DNA of 64,000 nt. Source: Variovorax sp. J22P240. GTDB taxonomy: Bacteria; Pseudomonadota; Gammaproteobacteria; Burkholderiales; Burkholderiaceae_C. Under the pieces are notes generated by a model. That model was not told the DNA's origin, did not search any database, and saw only the letters and a list, made by a program, of their open reading frames with translations. A program made the translations under genes and the position numbers. Shown here piece after piece: positions 18,485 through 28,392 of this stretch; position 1 is the first letter of the stretch, and each line of letters begins with the position of its first letter. The DNA is taken from NCBI RefSeq assembly GCF_030316855.1, contig NZ_JASZYR010000003.1, positions 62,001 to 126,000 on the forward strand, in the 5' to 3' direction.

Positions 18485-18829
18485 CTACCAGCCCAGACCC
18501 AAGTGCAGCGGGAGATAGACCGCCATCCCCGCCAGCATCGTCCCGAGCACGCCACGCCGCCAGAAGAAATAGGCGGCGCCCGCTGCCGCGGCATAGAGGC
18601 GGGCGTCGCGGAAGGTCGAGATCAGGTGGCCCTGCGTCATGACGATCTCGGGAATGATCACCGCCGCCAACGCGGCCACCGGCGCGTAATGCAACGCGCG
18701 GTGCGCCCACTCGGGCAGGCCCCAAGGGCGGTCGAGGATGAAGAAGAAGCAGCGCGTGAGCACGGTGACGCCGGCCAGGCCGACGATGACGGCGAGCGTC
18801 CACAGATCGGTTTCTCCTCCGTGACTCAT
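18485..18829 (-). CDS. azlD: AzlD-type small subunit of branched-chain amino acid exporter
   Basis: 114 aa with about four hydrophobic segments (LAVIVGLAGVTVLTRCFFF, a central Ala/Val-rich helix, and a C-terminal LGTMLAGMAVYLPLHLG). Together with AzlC it forms a LIV-E family exporter in the inner membrane. The start ATG overlaps the azlC stop by four bases. Its stop abuts the end of the convergent Bug gene with no spacer. Confidence 0.85.
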   Translation of the reverse strand: MSHGGETDLWTLAVIVGLAGVTVLTRCFFFILDRPWGLPEWAHRALHYAPVAALAAVIIPEIVMTQGHLISTFRDARLYAAAAGAAYFFWRRGVLGTMLAGMAVYLPLHLGLGW

Positions 18830-19566
18830 TTGTCGTCCTCCGCGTCCGGATCCAGCCCGAACTGCTTCTCGAGCCAGAAGCACAGCAGCACGGCGACACC
18901 GATGCCGGCGACGATGTTCAGCTTGAGCGGCAATGCGTACGCGGCCACGGCCGTGACGCCCGCGATCAACGCGGCCAGCACGCGAAGGCGCGTCGTCGCC
19001 ATGGAGCACACGATGGCGACCAGGCTCAGCACGCCGGCAAAGCCCAACCCCCAACTCTGCGGAATCATGTTCGCGAGCAGAATGCCGAGCAGGCTCATGC
19101 TCATCCAGGCGCACCACGTCACGAAATAGTTGCCCGTGAGGTAGGCCTCCTGCGATCGCATCTCGGCCTCGGTCGTGGGCGGTTGCGCATATCGGCGGGT
19201 GAACAGCGCATAGCTCATGTCGGCCGTGAGGTAGCCGTGCATCATGCGGCGCCAGCGCGGCATGTGCATGAGGTAGGGACGCAGGTGCAGGCTGAAGACG
19301 ACGAAGCGCAGGTTGACGCAGAAGCCCGTCGCCAGCACGACCCAGGCCGGCGCGCCGGCGATCAGCAGCGGAATCGCCGCCAACTGCGAACTGCCGGCGT
19401 AGACCAGCAGGGTCATCGCGATGGCCTCGAACACGCTCATGCCCGACTTGAGCATGGCCACCCCGGTCATGAGGCCCCAGGCGCCGATGCCGACAGCGAC
19501 GGAGGACATCTCGCGCACGCCTTGGCCGAACTCCGGCTGGCGACGGATCGACGATGAAAGAAACAT
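18826..19566 (-). CDS. azlC: AzlC-family branched-chain amino acid permease
   Basis: 246 aa. Large subunit of the LIV-E exporter. The GVREMSSVAVGIGAWGLMTG start, the YAGSSQLAAIPLL motif, CVNLRFVVFSLHLRPYL and several more hydrophobic helices are characteristic. Its ATG shares one base with the fmt stop (TGATG), so it is the distal part of a def-lipoprotein-fmt-azlC-azlD string and translation may be coupled to fmt. Confidence 0.92.
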   Translation of the reverse strand: MFLSSSIRRQPEFGQGVREMSSVAVGIGAWGLMTGVAMLKSGMSVFEAIAMTLLVYAGSSQLAAIPLLIAGAPAWVVLATGFCVNLRFVVFSLHLRPYLMHMPRWRRMMHGYLTADMSYALFTRRYAQPPTTEAEMRSQEAYLTGNYFVTWCAWMSMSLLGILLANMIPQSWGLGFAGVLSLVAIVCSMATTRLRVLAALIAGVTAVAAYALPLKLNIVAGIGVAVLLCFWLEKQFGLDPDAEDDK

Positions 19567-20516
19567 CAGCCGAAGACCTGGCCGGCCTTCACGTCGAAGC
19601 CGCGCAGGAAATCGGCGACCCGCAGGCGCTTGCCGCCCGCGCGCTGCAATTCGGTGAGCGTGACGATGGAGTGCTTGGCGGCCACGGCAATGCCGGAAGG
19701 CGTGACGGCGAGCACCGTGCCGGGTGCTTCGGAGGGCGTGCCCGCCTGGGCCTCGGCAGCCCAGAGCTTGACGGTCTCGCCGTCGAGCGCGCTGCTGGCG
19801 CCGGGGAAGGGGTCGAAGGCACGGATGCGACGCACGATCGACGCGGCATCCTGCGTCCAGTCGACCTGTGCCTCGCTCTTCTCGACCTTGTGGGCGTAGG
19901 TCACGCCTTCGGTGGGCTGGGGTTCTGCATGCAGCGTGCCGGCCTCGGCCTGATGCAGCGCGTCGATGATCATTCTCCCGCCGAGTGCCGCCAGGCGGTC
20001 GTGCAGGCGGGCGGTAGTATCCTCGCCGATCGGCAGCGATTCGCGCAGCAGCATGTCGCCGGTGTCGAGGCCGGCGTCCATCTGCATGATGGTCACGCCG
20101 GTTTCGGCGTCGCCGGCTTCGATCGCGCGGTGGATGGGCGCGGCACCGCGCCAGCGCGGCAGGAGGCTCGCATGGATGTTCAGGCAGCCGAGGCGCGGCG
20201 CGTCCAGCACCCATTGGGGCAGGATCAGGCCGTAGGCCGCAACGACCATCACGTCGGCCTTCGCGTCGGCGATGGCGTCACGCGCGGCAGCGGCGTCTTC
20301 GGGGTACTTGCCGTCCAGCCGCAGGCTGCGCGGCTGCGCGACGGGCCAGCCGCAGCCGACGGCGAACTGCTTGACGGGCGAAGCCTGCAGCTTCATGCCG
20401 CGGCCGGCTGGCCGATCGGGCTGAGTCAGCACCAGGACGACCTCGAAACCGGCCCCGGCCATCGCCTCCAGCGCGACGCGCGCGAACTCGGGCGTACCCG
20501 CAAACACCACCCTCAT
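19566..20516 (-). CDS. fmt: Methionyl-tRNA formyltransferase
   Basis: 316 aa. It formylates initiator Met-tRNA using 10-formyl-THF. Motifs: [17 protein letters not shown] at the N terminus, the catalytic [16 protein letters not shown] with Asn and His, and [14 protein letters not shown]; the C-terminal OB-fold is present. I chose the ATG giving [11 protein letters not shown]; a longer frame exists but is not conserved in kind. It is paired with def, as in most bacteria, here with a lipoprotein gene between them. Confidence 0.96.
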   Translation of the reverse strand: MRVVFAGTPEFARVALEAMAGAGFEVVLVLTQPDRPAGRGMKLQASPVKQFAVGCGWPVAQPRSLRLDGKYPEDAAAARDAIADAKADVMVVAAYGLILPQWVLDAPRLGCLNIHASLLPRWRGAAPIHRAIEAGDAETGVTIMQMDAGLDTGDMLLRESLPIGEDTTARLHDRLAALGGRMIIDALHQAEAGTLHAEPQPTEGVTYAHKVEKSEAQVDWTQDAASIVRRIRAFDPFPGASSALDGETVKLWAAEAQAGTPSEAPGTVLAVTPSGIAVAAKHSIVTLTELQRAGGKRLRVADFLRGFDVKAGQVFG

Positions 20517-20523
20517 GCGCGGC

Positions 20524-21018
20524 TCACCGGGAATTGTCCATGTCGCGGAACAGCTCGTCCGCAGTGTGATAGTGGTCGACCACGCCTGTCGGATCGACAT
20601 ATATATAGAGCAGGCGGCGGTTGTTGAGCGACTTGTAGCGCCAGGCCCAAACTTGGCCGTCGAAGGAAGTCACGCGCGACATCTCGAAAGGCCGGCCATA
20701 GGTGCGCAGCACATCCTCGACGCGCCATTCGCCGGGCTTGATGGTGCTATCGAACAGGCCTTCGTACAGCTCCTGGCGAATGGAGAAGACCTTTCCGTTC
20801 GCGTCGACGTCGACGTTGTTCACCGCGACACCTGCGGGCGCCCGCGAATACTGGAGCCGCTCTCCGCCCCCGGGCAGGGCGTAGGTAGCGGTCGGCGTGC
20901 CCAGGCGCTGCAGCGTCGTCGCGCGGTCCGTGCCGAGCGGCAGCCTGGTGGGCTCGCTCACACAGCCGGCCAGGATCGCCGCCAGCGCGACGACCAGAGG
21001 CCACAGGCGTCCGGACAT
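20524..21018 (-). CDS. Lipoprotein, SmpA/OmlA-like fold
   Basis: 164 aa. Lipoprotein signal with lipobox LAGC (Cys at about 18). The mature part has two short repeats of the type [19 protein letters not shown] and [13 protein letters not shown], each resembling the helix-helix-strand unit of SmpA/BamE-like proteins. An outer-membrane assembly or envelope role is possible but not shown. The stop and start fit closely with def (one shared base) and fmt (8 bases). Confidence 0.7.
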   Translation of the reverse strand: MSGRLWPLVVALAAILAGCVSEPTRLPLGTDRATTLQRLGTPTATYALPGGGERLQYSRAPAGVAVNNVDVDANGKVFSIRQELYEGLFDSTIKPGEWRVEDVLRTYGRPFEMSRVTSFDGQVWAWRYKSLNNRRLLYIYVDPTGVVDHYHTADELFRDMDNSR

Positions 21019-21551
21019 CAGCGTCTTCCTTCGCGCTGATCGAGCTTCTGGTCCTCGCGCTGCTGTTTGAGCAGCTTGCTCTTGATGCGGTTGCGCTTCA
21101 ACGGGGACAGGTATTCGACGAACACCTTGCCGAGCAGATGATCGAGTTCGTGCTGGATACAGACAGCCAGAAGGCCCTCGGCCTCGATGGTCTGCGGTTC
21201 GCCTTCGCCATCGAGCGCGGTGACTCGGACCGACGTGGAGCGCTCGACGCCGTCATAGATCCCTGGGACCGAGAGGCAGCCCTCTTCATTGAGCACCTTA
21301 TCGTCGCTGGCCCATACGATTTCGGGATTGATCAGGACGATCGGCTTGTCGCGGTCCTCGGAGACGTCGATCACCACCAGCCGCTCGTGCACGTCGATCT
21401 GCGTGGCGGCCAGGCCGATGCCGTTGGCGTCGTACATGGTCTCCAGCATGTCGGCGACCAGCGTCTTGATGCGAGCATCCACACCCTGCACCGGCTTGGC
21501 GACGGTGTGCAGGCGCGGGTCCGGGTAACTCAAAATGGTTCGTTTGGCCAT
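21018..21551 (-). CDS. def: Peptide deformylase
   Basis: 177 aa. It removes the formyl group from nascent proteins. All three motifs are present: GIGLAATQ (about residue 45), EEGCLSVPG with the metal Cys (about 92) and QHELDHLLG with two metal His and the catalytic Glu (about 134). First gene of the def-lipoprotein-fmt-azlCD string. It is divergent from the LysM gene across 161 bases. Confidence 0.97.
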   Translation of the reverse strand: MAKRTILSYPDPRLHTVAKPVQGVDARIKTLVADMLETMYDANGIGLAATQIDVHERLVVIDVSEDRDKPIVLINPEIVWASDDKVLNEEGCLSVPGIYDGVERSTSVRVTALDGEGEPQTIEAEGLLAVCIQHELDHLLGKVFVEYLSPLKRNRIKSKLLKQQREDQKLDQREGRR

Positions 21552-21712
21552 GAAAGCGAGGAAAAGTTGTCGCTATTTTCGCCATTTCCGCGACGCGCCG
21601 ACGCGCCGCGAGGTCATAGTCGTTGCCCAATCAAGGGCTTCAGCGCAAAATTCGTAGCAAATTGTGAGGATTCGTACTGACTGCTCGGCGCAGTGTGTGC
21701 ACACCATAAACC

Positions 21713-22933
21713 ATGAACAAACTCCGCATCAACAAAGGTCTGCGTCCGAGCTTCGTCGCCACGCTGGCGGCGCTCACCGTGGCGACCATGGGTGGCACGG
21801 CACATGCGCAGAACTATCCCGTCACGCCGCAGCAGCGGGCCACGGCCCAGCAGACGGCGCAGGCGGGTATTCCGGTGAGCGAGCTGGCGCCGAACGCACC
21901 CGACGAATACACGGTCAAGCCCGGCGACACGCTCTGGGCGATTTCCCGCCTCTTTCTCCGCAGCCCGTGGCGCTGGCCCGAACTCTGGGGCATGAACATC
22001 AGCGAGATCTCGAACCCTCACCGGATCTACCCCGGCCAGGTGCTCTACCTCGACAAGACCGGCGGACGCGCCCGCCTGAGCACGCGCCGCGGCGGCGGAG
22101 CGCCCGAAGGCACGGTCAAGCTGTCGCCCCGCACGCGCTATGAATCGCTGTCGGGCATGGCATTGCCGACCCTCAATCCGAGCCTGATCGAGCCCTTCCT
22201 GAGCGAGCCGATCATCATCGACGACGACACGCTGAGGACAGCGCCGCACATCGTGGCGGGCAACGAGAGCCGCGTGCTCCTGGCGCGCGGCGACCGCGCC
22301 TACGCGCTGGGCGATTCCAATTCGCAACTGATCGAGACGGCCGGCCCGATCCAGACCTACCGCGTCTTCCGCAATGCCACGCCGCTGAGCGACCCGGCCA
22401 CTGGCGAACTCCTCGGCTACGAGGCGGCGTACCTCGGCAGGGCACAGCTCAAGCGCAGCCAGTCGGTCGAAGGCCAACTGGTCGAAGGCAAGGAAGTGAT
22501 CAACGTGATCCCGGCGACCATCGACATCACCTCCGCACGCGAGGAAATGCGCGCCGGCGACCGGCTCTTGCCGGAACCCCAGCGCCAGTTGCTGAGCTAT
22601 GCGCCGCGTGCGCCGGAACAAGTGATCAATGGCCGCATCGTCTCGGTGTACGGCAATGCCGTGCAGTACGTTGGGCAGAACCAGGTGGTGGTGATCAACA
22701 AGGGCACGCGCGACGGCATCGAAAGCGGCCATGTGCTCGCCATTCTGAAAAACGGCGAGACCGTCGTTGATCGCGCGGCCAACCCCAATTACACCGGCAA
22801 GCAAGTCGTGAAGCTGCCCAACGAGCGCATCGGTCTCTTGATGGTATTCCGCCCGTTCGAAAAGGCTTCCTACGCCCTGGTGCTCGAAATCAGCGACGCG
22901 CCGAAGGCCGGCGACCTGCTGGTCAATCCCTGA
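21713..22933 (+). CDS. Secreted LysM-domain peptidoglycan-binding protein
   Basis: 406 aa. Signal peptide at the N terminus ending near ATMGGTAHAQN. A LysM domain follows at about residues 60-115 (YTVKPGDTLWAISRLFL, then WPELWGMN and NPHRIYPGQVLYL). The remaining roughly 290 residues form a beta-rich region without a known name in my reading, containing KGTRDGIESGHVLAI, which resembles the C-terminal part of proteins encoded upstream of dprA in many betaproteobacteria. It likely binds the cell wall in the periplasm. It is followed by dprA 24 bases later. Confidence 0.88.
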   Translation: MNKLRINKGLRPSFVATLAALTVATMGGTAHAQNYPVTPQQRATAQQTAQAGIPVSELAPNAPDEYTVKPGDTLWAISRLFLRSPWRWPELWGMNISEISNPHRIYPGQVLYLDKTGGRARLSTRRGGGAPEGTVKLSPRTRYESLSGMALPTLNPSLIEPFLSEPIIIDDDTLRTAPHIVAGNESRVLLARGDRAYALGDSNSQLIETAGPIQTYRVFRNATPLSDPATGELLGYEAAYLGRAQLKRSQSVEGQLVEGKEVINVIPATIDITSAREEMRAGDRLLPEPQRQLLSYAPRAPEQVINGRIVSVYGNAVQYVGQNQVVVINKGTRDGIESGHVLAILKNGETVVDRAANPNYTGKQVVKLPNERIGLLMVFRPFEKASYALVLEISDAPKAGDLLVNP

Positions 22934-22957
22934 CGGCCAGCCCGCTTTCGTTTTCGC

Positions 22958-24097
22958 GTGGAGCGTGAAGAGCTCTCAAGCTGGCTCAGACTTTCGCTGA
23001 CGCCGGGCATCGGCAACACCGCAGGCCGCAAGCTGCTCGCGGCCTTCGGCCTGCCTGCCGATGTCTTCAGGCAAACGCCGGACGCGCTCGGGCAGGTGGC
23101 GTCCGATGCGCAAGTGCAGGCACTGCTTCGAGTGCCGGCGGACCTGCCCCGGTTCATTGACCAGACGCTCGAATGGATGCACGGCGCCGACAGCCATGGC
23201 GCGACGCGGCGCATTCTGACCTTGGGCGATGCTGGCTATCCGGCATCGCTGCTCGAAACGGCCGATCCGCCGTTGATGCTCTACCTGCTGGGCGCGCCGG
23301 CCTTCGACCTGACTCGACTGGATCGCAGCATCGCCATCGTCGGCAGCCGCAATCCCACTTCGCAGGGCATTGAAAACGCACGCGGCTTCGCGCGGGCTTT
23401 CGGGCAAGCGGGCATCACCGTGGTGTCGGGCCTCGCGCTCGGGATCGATGGCGCTGCGCATGAAGGAGCCCTGGAAGCGGCTCAGGGCTCTGGCCGATGT
23501 GCCACGGTAGCCGTGGTGGGAACCGGCCTGGACCGCGTCTATCCCGCGAAACACCGGAACCTGGCGCATCGCATCGCGGCTCAGGGGCTGATCGTGAGCG
23601 AGTACGCGCTCGGCACGCCACCGCTCAACCAGAACTTCCCGAAACGCAATCGCATCATCGCGGGGCTCTGCAGCGGAACGCTCGTGGTGGAAGCGGCGCT
23701 CAAGTCCGGCTCTCTGATCACGGCGCGCCTCGCGGCCGAGCAAGGCAGGGAAGTGTTCGCGATCCCGGGGTCCATCCATTCGCCGCAAGCGCGCGGCTGC
23801 CATGCACTGATTCGCCAGGGCGCGAAGCTGGTCGAATCGGTCAACGACGTGTTCGAAGAGTTGCGCTTCGACGTGGCAGCGCCCGCAGCGGCGCGCTCAT
23901 CCGGCCCGGGAGCCGACGCTGCAGATGAACCCGCGCTGCTGCGCGAATTGGGCTTCGAACCCGTGAGTCTCGACATGCTGTGCGCACGCACGGGCCACAG
24001 CGCCGCGGACCTGCAGGCGAAACTGCTGGAACTCGAACTGGAGGGCCGCGTCGCCCGCCTTCCGGGCGGATTGTTCCAGCGCGTCGCGCTCGGCTGA
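22958..24097 (+). CDS. dprA: DNA-processing protein DprA (Smf)
   Basis: 379 aa with a GTG start that leaves 24 bases after the LysM gene. DprA binds incoming single-stranded DNA in natural transformation and loads RecA. The Rossmann-like core is clear: IAIVGSRNPTSQGIENARG, VSGLALGIDGAAHEGAL, GTGLDRVYP and FPKRNRIIAGL. A C-terminal winged-helix (DprA_WH) follows (ELGFEPVSLDMLCARTG). An N-terminal helical segment (SAM-like) is present. Whether the strain is competent cannot be told here. Confidence 0.96.
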   Translation: MEREELSSWLRLSLTPGIGNTAGRKLLAAFGLPADVFRQTPDALGQVASDAQVQALLRVPADLPRFIDQTLEWMHGADSHGATRRILTLGDAGYPASLLETADPPLMLYLLGAPAFDLTRLDRSIAIVGSRNPTSQGIENARGFARAFGQAGITVVSGLALGIDGAAHEGALEAAQGSGRCATVAVVGTGLDRVYPAKHRNLAHRIAAQGLIVSEYALGTPPLNQNFPKRNRIIAGLCSGTLVVEAALKSGSLITARLAAEQGREVFAIPGSIHSPQARGCHALIRQGAKLVESVNDVFEELRFDVAAPAAARSSGPGADAADEPALLRELGFEPVSLDMLCARTGHSAADLQAKLLELELEGRVARLPGGLFQRVALG

Positions 24098-24173
24098 CCA
24101 TCGGGCGAAACACGCGGCGTCGTGTTCGCGCAACTTGCGGGGCGCCGCGCCATGACTGGGCTATATTGGCTTC

Positions 24174-24689
24174 ATGTTCGAAGTGCTCGTGTTTGTCTAC
24201 GAAAACTACTGGCGCGGCGATGCGTGCCCCGAACCCGAACAACTGGGCCGCAAGCTCAGTGCACAGGGCTTCGATGCGGAAGAGATCCGCGAAGCGTTGC
24301 AATGGCTCGATGGCCTGAGCCTCGCGACCCAGGGCATCGAGCTCACCCGGCATGCCGACGGCCTCTCCGCCACCGTGAGTGCTCGCAGCGCGGGAGATGC
24401 CGTGATTGCGCAGTCACCGGGCTCGATGCGCGTCTATTCGAGCGCCGAGCAGGAGCACATCGGCGCGGAGTGCCTGGGCTTCATCAGCTTTCTCGAATCG
24501 TCGGGCGTATTGCCCGCCGGCATGCGCGAAATCGTGATCGAGCGCGCCATGGCGACACCGGGCGACCCGTTGGCACTCGACGAACTCAAGATCATCGTGC
24601 TGATGGTCCACTGGAGCACCGGCGTCGAGCCCGATGCCTTGGTGCTCGACGAACTCTGCGACGACACCGCGAGTCGTACGGCCCACTAG
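24174..24689 (+). CDS. smg: Smg family protein (DUF494)
   Basis: 171 aa. The N-terminal MFEVLVFVYENYW and the later helix pattern with ARLFSS-type segment (SMRVYSSAEQEHIGAECLGF) and a C-terminal EELKIIVLMVHWS-like stretch (LKIIVLMVHWST) match Smg, which lies next to dprA in most gammaproteobacteria and betaproteobacteria. Function is unsettled. In related genomes topA often follows; here a repeat element and the convergent DUF1631 gene do. Confidence 0.88.
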   Translation: MFEVLVFVYENYWRGDACPEPEQLGRKLSAQGFDAEEIREALQWLDGLSLATQGIELTRHADGLSATVSARSAGDAVIAQSPGSMRVYSSAEQEHIGAECLGFISFLESSGVLPAGMREIVIERAMATPGDPLALDELKIIVLMVHWSTGVEPDALVLDELCDDTASRTAH

Positions 24690-24700
24690 GATGACCCTGC

Positions 24701-24797
24701 CAGGAACACCGAGGAACCGGCTCCGCCGGGCCGCCGGTGTTGCCCCAGACAGGGGGTAGGCGAAGCGACACGAAGTGCGCGCAGCCTGGGGGTGAGC
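24701..24797 (-). repeat. GC-rich 3' intergenic element, copy C
   Basis: About 97 bases between convergent smg and the DUF1631 gene, ending at the DUF1631 stop. Same subtype as copy B (GCGCGCAGCCTGGGGG and GGGGGTAGGCGAAGCGACA on the plus strand). The core hairpin is imperfect here because of GCCCCAGACAGGGGGT. Confidence 0.7.
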
Positions 24798-27212
24798 TCA
24801 GTTCAGGAGACGTTCGGGGTTGGCGTCCAGCTTTGCTAGCGCCTCGCGCGTGGCACGGACTGTGAGGGTTTCTTCTTCAGCTGGTACCAGCAAGCCGGCC
24901 TGCAGGTAGGACGCCAGCCTCCCGACCTGAATCAGGAAGCTGCGGCCGTCGCTCGAGGCGAACAGGTGCAGCTGCTTGCGTTCGCTGCGCCAGACGAACT
25001 GGACCTGACTGACCCGGTCGTTGTGGTCGAGCATGAACCAGGTGCCCACCTGAAGTTCGTGCGCCCAGGCGAGCATGTCTTCGCCGACCTTCGTGCCGGT
25101 GTCGGGCACCACTTCGATGGATGCGGCATCGACGCCCAGCAGGAGTTCGATGCTCGCGGCATCCAGCGGCAGGTCGGTCGCGCCTTCGTCGGAGACGAAG
25201 TCCTCGATGTTGGCCAGACGTTTTGCCATGGCCTCGATCTTGGCCGGCGGGATGGCCTCAGTCTTCGACAGGAAGGCGTCCGACAGCGTTGCGCCGATGG
25301 TCTTGATGTGTGCCTCTTGCGGCTCGCCCACGATGCCGAGCAGCGTCATGCCCTGGCGCAGGCGCTGGAGCAACTTGGGGAGGTCCTGGATCACGCGGGT
25401 GCGGTCGTTGCGATTGGGCTTGGCGCTCGCGGCCCACACGAGATCGGAGGCGGAGCGCTTCAGCGTCACTGTCTGCTCGTCCTGCGGCCCATAGCGCAGG
25501 GCCGCGATGGCCAGCACCTCGGCCCAGACCTTGAACAGGAACTCTCGGATCTCCTCGCGCACCGGCATGTCGTTGAGCATCTTGCGCAACTCGATGGTGT
25601 ACTGGATCGCCATCGTTTCCTTCTGCTCGACCTGCTGCGCCACGCTCATCACCTTCTGGGTGGTGTCGCTTTGCGTAAGGTACTTGTTGAGGAAGGCGAC
25701 AAACTCGTCGAACACCAGCTTGAAGACGCGCTGCCCAGTTTCGGGGTACTGCTCGATCACCTGCACGACGCGGCGGATTTCGCCTTCAAGCGCACTGCCC
25801 GAAATGGCGGCGGCATCGAAGCCCATCACGCAAGACCCCATGCGGTCGATCAGCATGCGCGCGGGGTGCTGCAGGGTGCCGAAGAATTCCGGCTCGGCAA
25901 TCGCCACTCGCAGGACCGGCATCTGAAGCCGTGCGAACCAGACGCGCGCGGAAAAGGGAATGCGCTCCTCGGCCAAGATGGCCTGGAACATCAGCGCCAC
26001 GATCTCGACGGTGGCCTTGTCCGCGGTCGTCGGCGCCTTCTTCTTGAGTTCGCTGGTGCGGCGGCGCAGTTCGGCCGACGCATTGTGAATCGCGGTGGCT
26101 TCGTCGCCGACCACGTATTGGGACGCGTGCACCTGGTAGGCCACTTCCGCATCGGCGATGGCCGCCGCGAAGGCAGGTGCGCCGCCGGCGCCGCCAACGT
26201 GAACCCCTGCCCCACCCACCACCATCTCGCCCGGCCCTGCCTGGCGATGTTGCGTGATGTCGCCACCGATGCGCGCACTCACGAAGCGCTTGAGATTGAG
26301 CAGCACGCCCTGCGCGCGCTGACGCGCCAGCAGCAAGGGCGAGCCCCCGGTGGCCACCATCGTGTCGCCGCCCGCATACCCGGCGCCGCCGGTCATGCCG
26401 CGCCCGACGACGCCGATCGCCGCCGGTGCAAAGCTGCCCGCGGGGGCGCCAAAGCCGCCGCGCATGACGGGCTGCTGGACAGTCATTCCCATGGCGGCGC
26501 TGCTGCTGCCGGCATGGCCGCCCGCAAAGCTGCCGCCGAGCGCTGCGTTGCCGGAGTTGGCCGAGCCCGTGCGCCGCACGAAGCTCTTGAGATCGATCTC
26601 GCGCATCACCTCCTTGGCGACCAGGAAGGCATTGGCGTCCTTGTAGGCCTTGACCATCACGTCGACCATGTGCTGCTGCACCTGGTCCTGGACCTTGGTC
26701 CAGAGCGCGCGGCTCAGGCCGGTGGCAAGCCACTGGTCGACCATCACCTTGGCGAGCGCCTCGGGCTTGAGGATGTCCTTGGCGTCGAGTTCGTTCGTCC
26801 CTTCGAGATGCTGAATGCGCAGCCGCAGGTCGTTGAGTTCGAAGTTGGCCTTGTCCTGAATCGCTTGGGCCAGCCGCGACGACAAGATGCTGGTTTCCAC
26901 CACCTCGTCGCCGATCAGTTCAAGGCGCGAGAGAGAGTTGGAGGGCGTCCCGCCGGCCGTGCTGGCGGCCAGCGCCTTGCGCCACGCGTTCTGCGACAGC
27001 TGCACCCAGTTCGAACCCTGCGCCTGGAAGGCGAGGAAGCCGTCGCGGTTCTCCTGCATGTCGCGCGCGTTGCCGGTTTGCGCGGCCAATGCGACGAGCC
27101 TTTCGCGGATCGCATGGGCAACCGGCGCGATCACCCCCTCGGTGGCGGCGACGAAACGCTCGCGCGTCTCGCGGGAGAGCTGGAGAGAAGAGGCATGGGA
27201 CCGCGTGGGCAT
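24798..27212 (-). CDS. DUF1631 family protein
   Basis: 804 aa, mostly helical, acidic, no signal peptide. N- and C-terminal blocks match DUF1631, seen in proteobacteria with c-di-GMP-linked or surface functions, though none is firmly assigned: N-terminal QLSRETRERFVAA and RLELIGDEVVETSILSSRLA; C-terminal GTWFMLDHNDRVSQVQFVW and FLIQVGRLASYLQAG. Residues about 240-350 form a low-complexity Gly/Ala/Val linker. The C-terminal 110 residues look like a PilZ-related beta barrel (inference). I chose the ATG giving MPTRSHASS; the longer frame reaches into a repeat. Confidence 0.8.
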   Translation of the reverse strand: MPTRSHASSLQLSRETRERFVAATEGVIAPVAHAIRERLVALAAQTGNARDMQENRDGFLAFQAQGSNWVQLSQNAWRKALAASTAGGTPSNSLSRLELIGDEVVETSILSSRLAQAIQDKANFELNDLRLRIQHLEGTNELDAKDILKPEALAKVMVDQWLATGLSRALWTKVQDQVQQHMVDVMVKAYKDANAFLVAKEVMREIDLKSFVRRTGSANSGNAALGGSFAGGHAGSSSAAMGMTVQQPVMRGGFGAPAGSFAPAAIGVVGRGMTGGAGYAGGDTMVATGGSPLLLARQRAQGVLLNLKRFVSARIGGDITQHRQAGPGEMVVGGAGVHVGGAGGAPAFAAAIADAEVAYQVHASQYVVGDEATAIHNASAELRRRTSELKKKAPTTADKATVEIVALMFQAILAEERIPFSARVWFARLQMPVLRVAIAEPEFFGTLQHPARMLIDRMGSCVMGFDAAAISGSALEGEIRRVVQVIEQYPETGQRVFKLVFDEFVAFLNKYLTQSDTTQKVMSVAQQVEQKETMAIQYTIELRKMLNDMPVREEIREFLFKVWAEVLAIAALRYGPQDEQTVTLKRSASDLVWAASAKPNRNDRTRVIQDLPKLLQRLRQGMTLLGIVGEPQEAHIKTIGATLSDAFLSKTEAIPPAKIEAMAKRLANIEDFVSDEGATDLPLDAASIELLLGVDAASIEVVPDTGTKVGEDMLAWAHELQVGTWFMLDHNDRVSQVQFVWRSERKQLHLFASSDGRSFLIQVGRLASYLQAGLLVPAEEETLTVRATREALAKLDANPERLLN

Positions 27213-27337
27213 GGAGGTCAGGATCAGGACGGCAATTAATTCGATTCGGCAAGCACGAGCTTGCATCGGGAAGCGTAACCGCACAAGAGCCGGCAATGCT
27301 CGGCAACCCCAACTCTGACCCCTAACGCAAGCGTCGG

Positions 27338-27425
27338 GCCAGGCCCGCGCCGGGCCGCCCCAAGGCGGCCTGCAGCCCCCTCGCGGGGCAGCGAGTACAC
27401 GCAGTGAAGGAGCTTGGGGGCCAGA
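27338..27425 (-). repeat. GC-rich 3' intergenic element, variant copy D
   Basis: About 88 bases ending next to the secF stop. Layout is like the other copies (CCCCCAAGCTCC start, a CCCCGCGAGGGG hairpin, then an inverted repeat GGCCGCC/GGCGGCC), but the sequence is a distinct variant, with CACTGCGTGTACTCGCTG in the middle. Confidence 0.6.
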
Positions 27426-27426
27426 T

Positions 27427-28380
27427 TCACACCGTGGCGCCGGCGTTCGGATCGTCGGGGTCGCCCTCGCGCTTGATCGGCCCCTTGACCAGGTCCTCGC
27501 GCTTGACGCCCAGCCACATCGCGATGGCCGCCGCCACGAAGGCCGACGAGTAGATGCCGAACAAGATGCCAATGGTCAGGGCGAGCGCGAAGTAGTGCAA
27601 CGTCGGACCGCCGAAGAAGAACATCGAGAGCACCACGAGCTGCGTGGACCCGTGCGTGATGATGGTCCGGCTGATGGTCGAGGTGATCGCGTTGTCGATG
27701 ACCTCGCGCGTGGTCATCTTTCGATAGCGCCGGAAGTTCTCGCGCACCCGGTCGAAGATCACGACCGACTCGTTGACCGAGTAGCCCAGCACCGCCAGCA
27801 CCGCCGCCAGCACTGCCAGCGAGAACTCCCACTGGAAGAAGGCGAAGAAGCCCAGGATGATCACCACGTCGTGTAGGTTGGCCAGCACGGTCGCGAGCGC
27901 GAACTTCCATTCGAAGCGGAAGGCCAGGTAGATCATGATGCCGACCACCACCATGCCCAGTGCCTTCAGGCCGTTGGTGGTGAGTTCATCGCCGACCTGC
28001 GGCCCGACGAACTCGGTACCGCGCAGCGTGGCGGTCGGGTCGACTGTCTTGAGCGCCTCCATGACCTGGGAACTCTGCTGCGCGGAGGTCTGGCCCTTGT
28101 GGACCGGCAGGCGGATCTGCACGTCGCGCGAAGTGCCGAAGTTCTGGACCTGCACATCGGTGTAGCCCAGCTTGCCGATGGTCTCGCGCACCTTGCCGAT
28201 ATCGACCGACTGCTGGTAGGCGACCTCCATCACCGTGCCGCCGGTGAATTCGACCGACAGGTGCAGACCGCGATGGAACAGGAAGAACACCGCGAGCAGG
28301 AAGGTCACGATGGAGACCGCGTTCAGCACCAGCGCGTGGCGCATGAACGGAATGGTCTTGTGGATTCGGAAAAATTCCAT
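27427..28380 (-). CDS. secF: Protein translocase subunit SecF
   Basis: 317 aa. With SecD it uses the proton gradient to help Sec-dependent export. Six transmembrane helices and a first periplasmic domain are visible: the SecF start FRIHKTIPFMRHALV, VEFTGGTVMEV, DVVIILGFFAFF, and GYSVNESVVIFDRVRENFR, which is typical of the family. It follows secD by 12 bases on the same strand. Confidence 0.97.
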   Translation of the reverse strand: MEFFRIHKTIPFMRHALVLNAVSIVTFLLAVFFLFHRGLHLSVEFTGGTVMEVAYQQSVDIGKVRETIGKLGYTDVQVQNFGTSRDVQIRLPVHKGQTSAQQSSQVMEALKTVDPTATLRGTEFVGPQVGDELTTNGLKALGMVVVGIMIYLAFRFEWKFALATVLANLHDVVIILGFFAFFQWEFSLAVLAAVLAVLGYSVNESVVIFDRVRENFRRYRKMTTREVIDNAITSTISRTIITHGSTQLVVLSMFFFGGPTLHYFALALTIGILFGIYSSAFVAAAIAMWLGVKREDLVKGPIKREGDPDDPNAGATV

Positions 28381-28392
28381 TTTGCGTGTCCC

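Noticed and set aside
24966..27239. 757-codon plus-strand frame opposite the DUF1631 gene
   Set aside because: Shadow frame, no start context, sequence rich in His/Leu/Gly without motifs.
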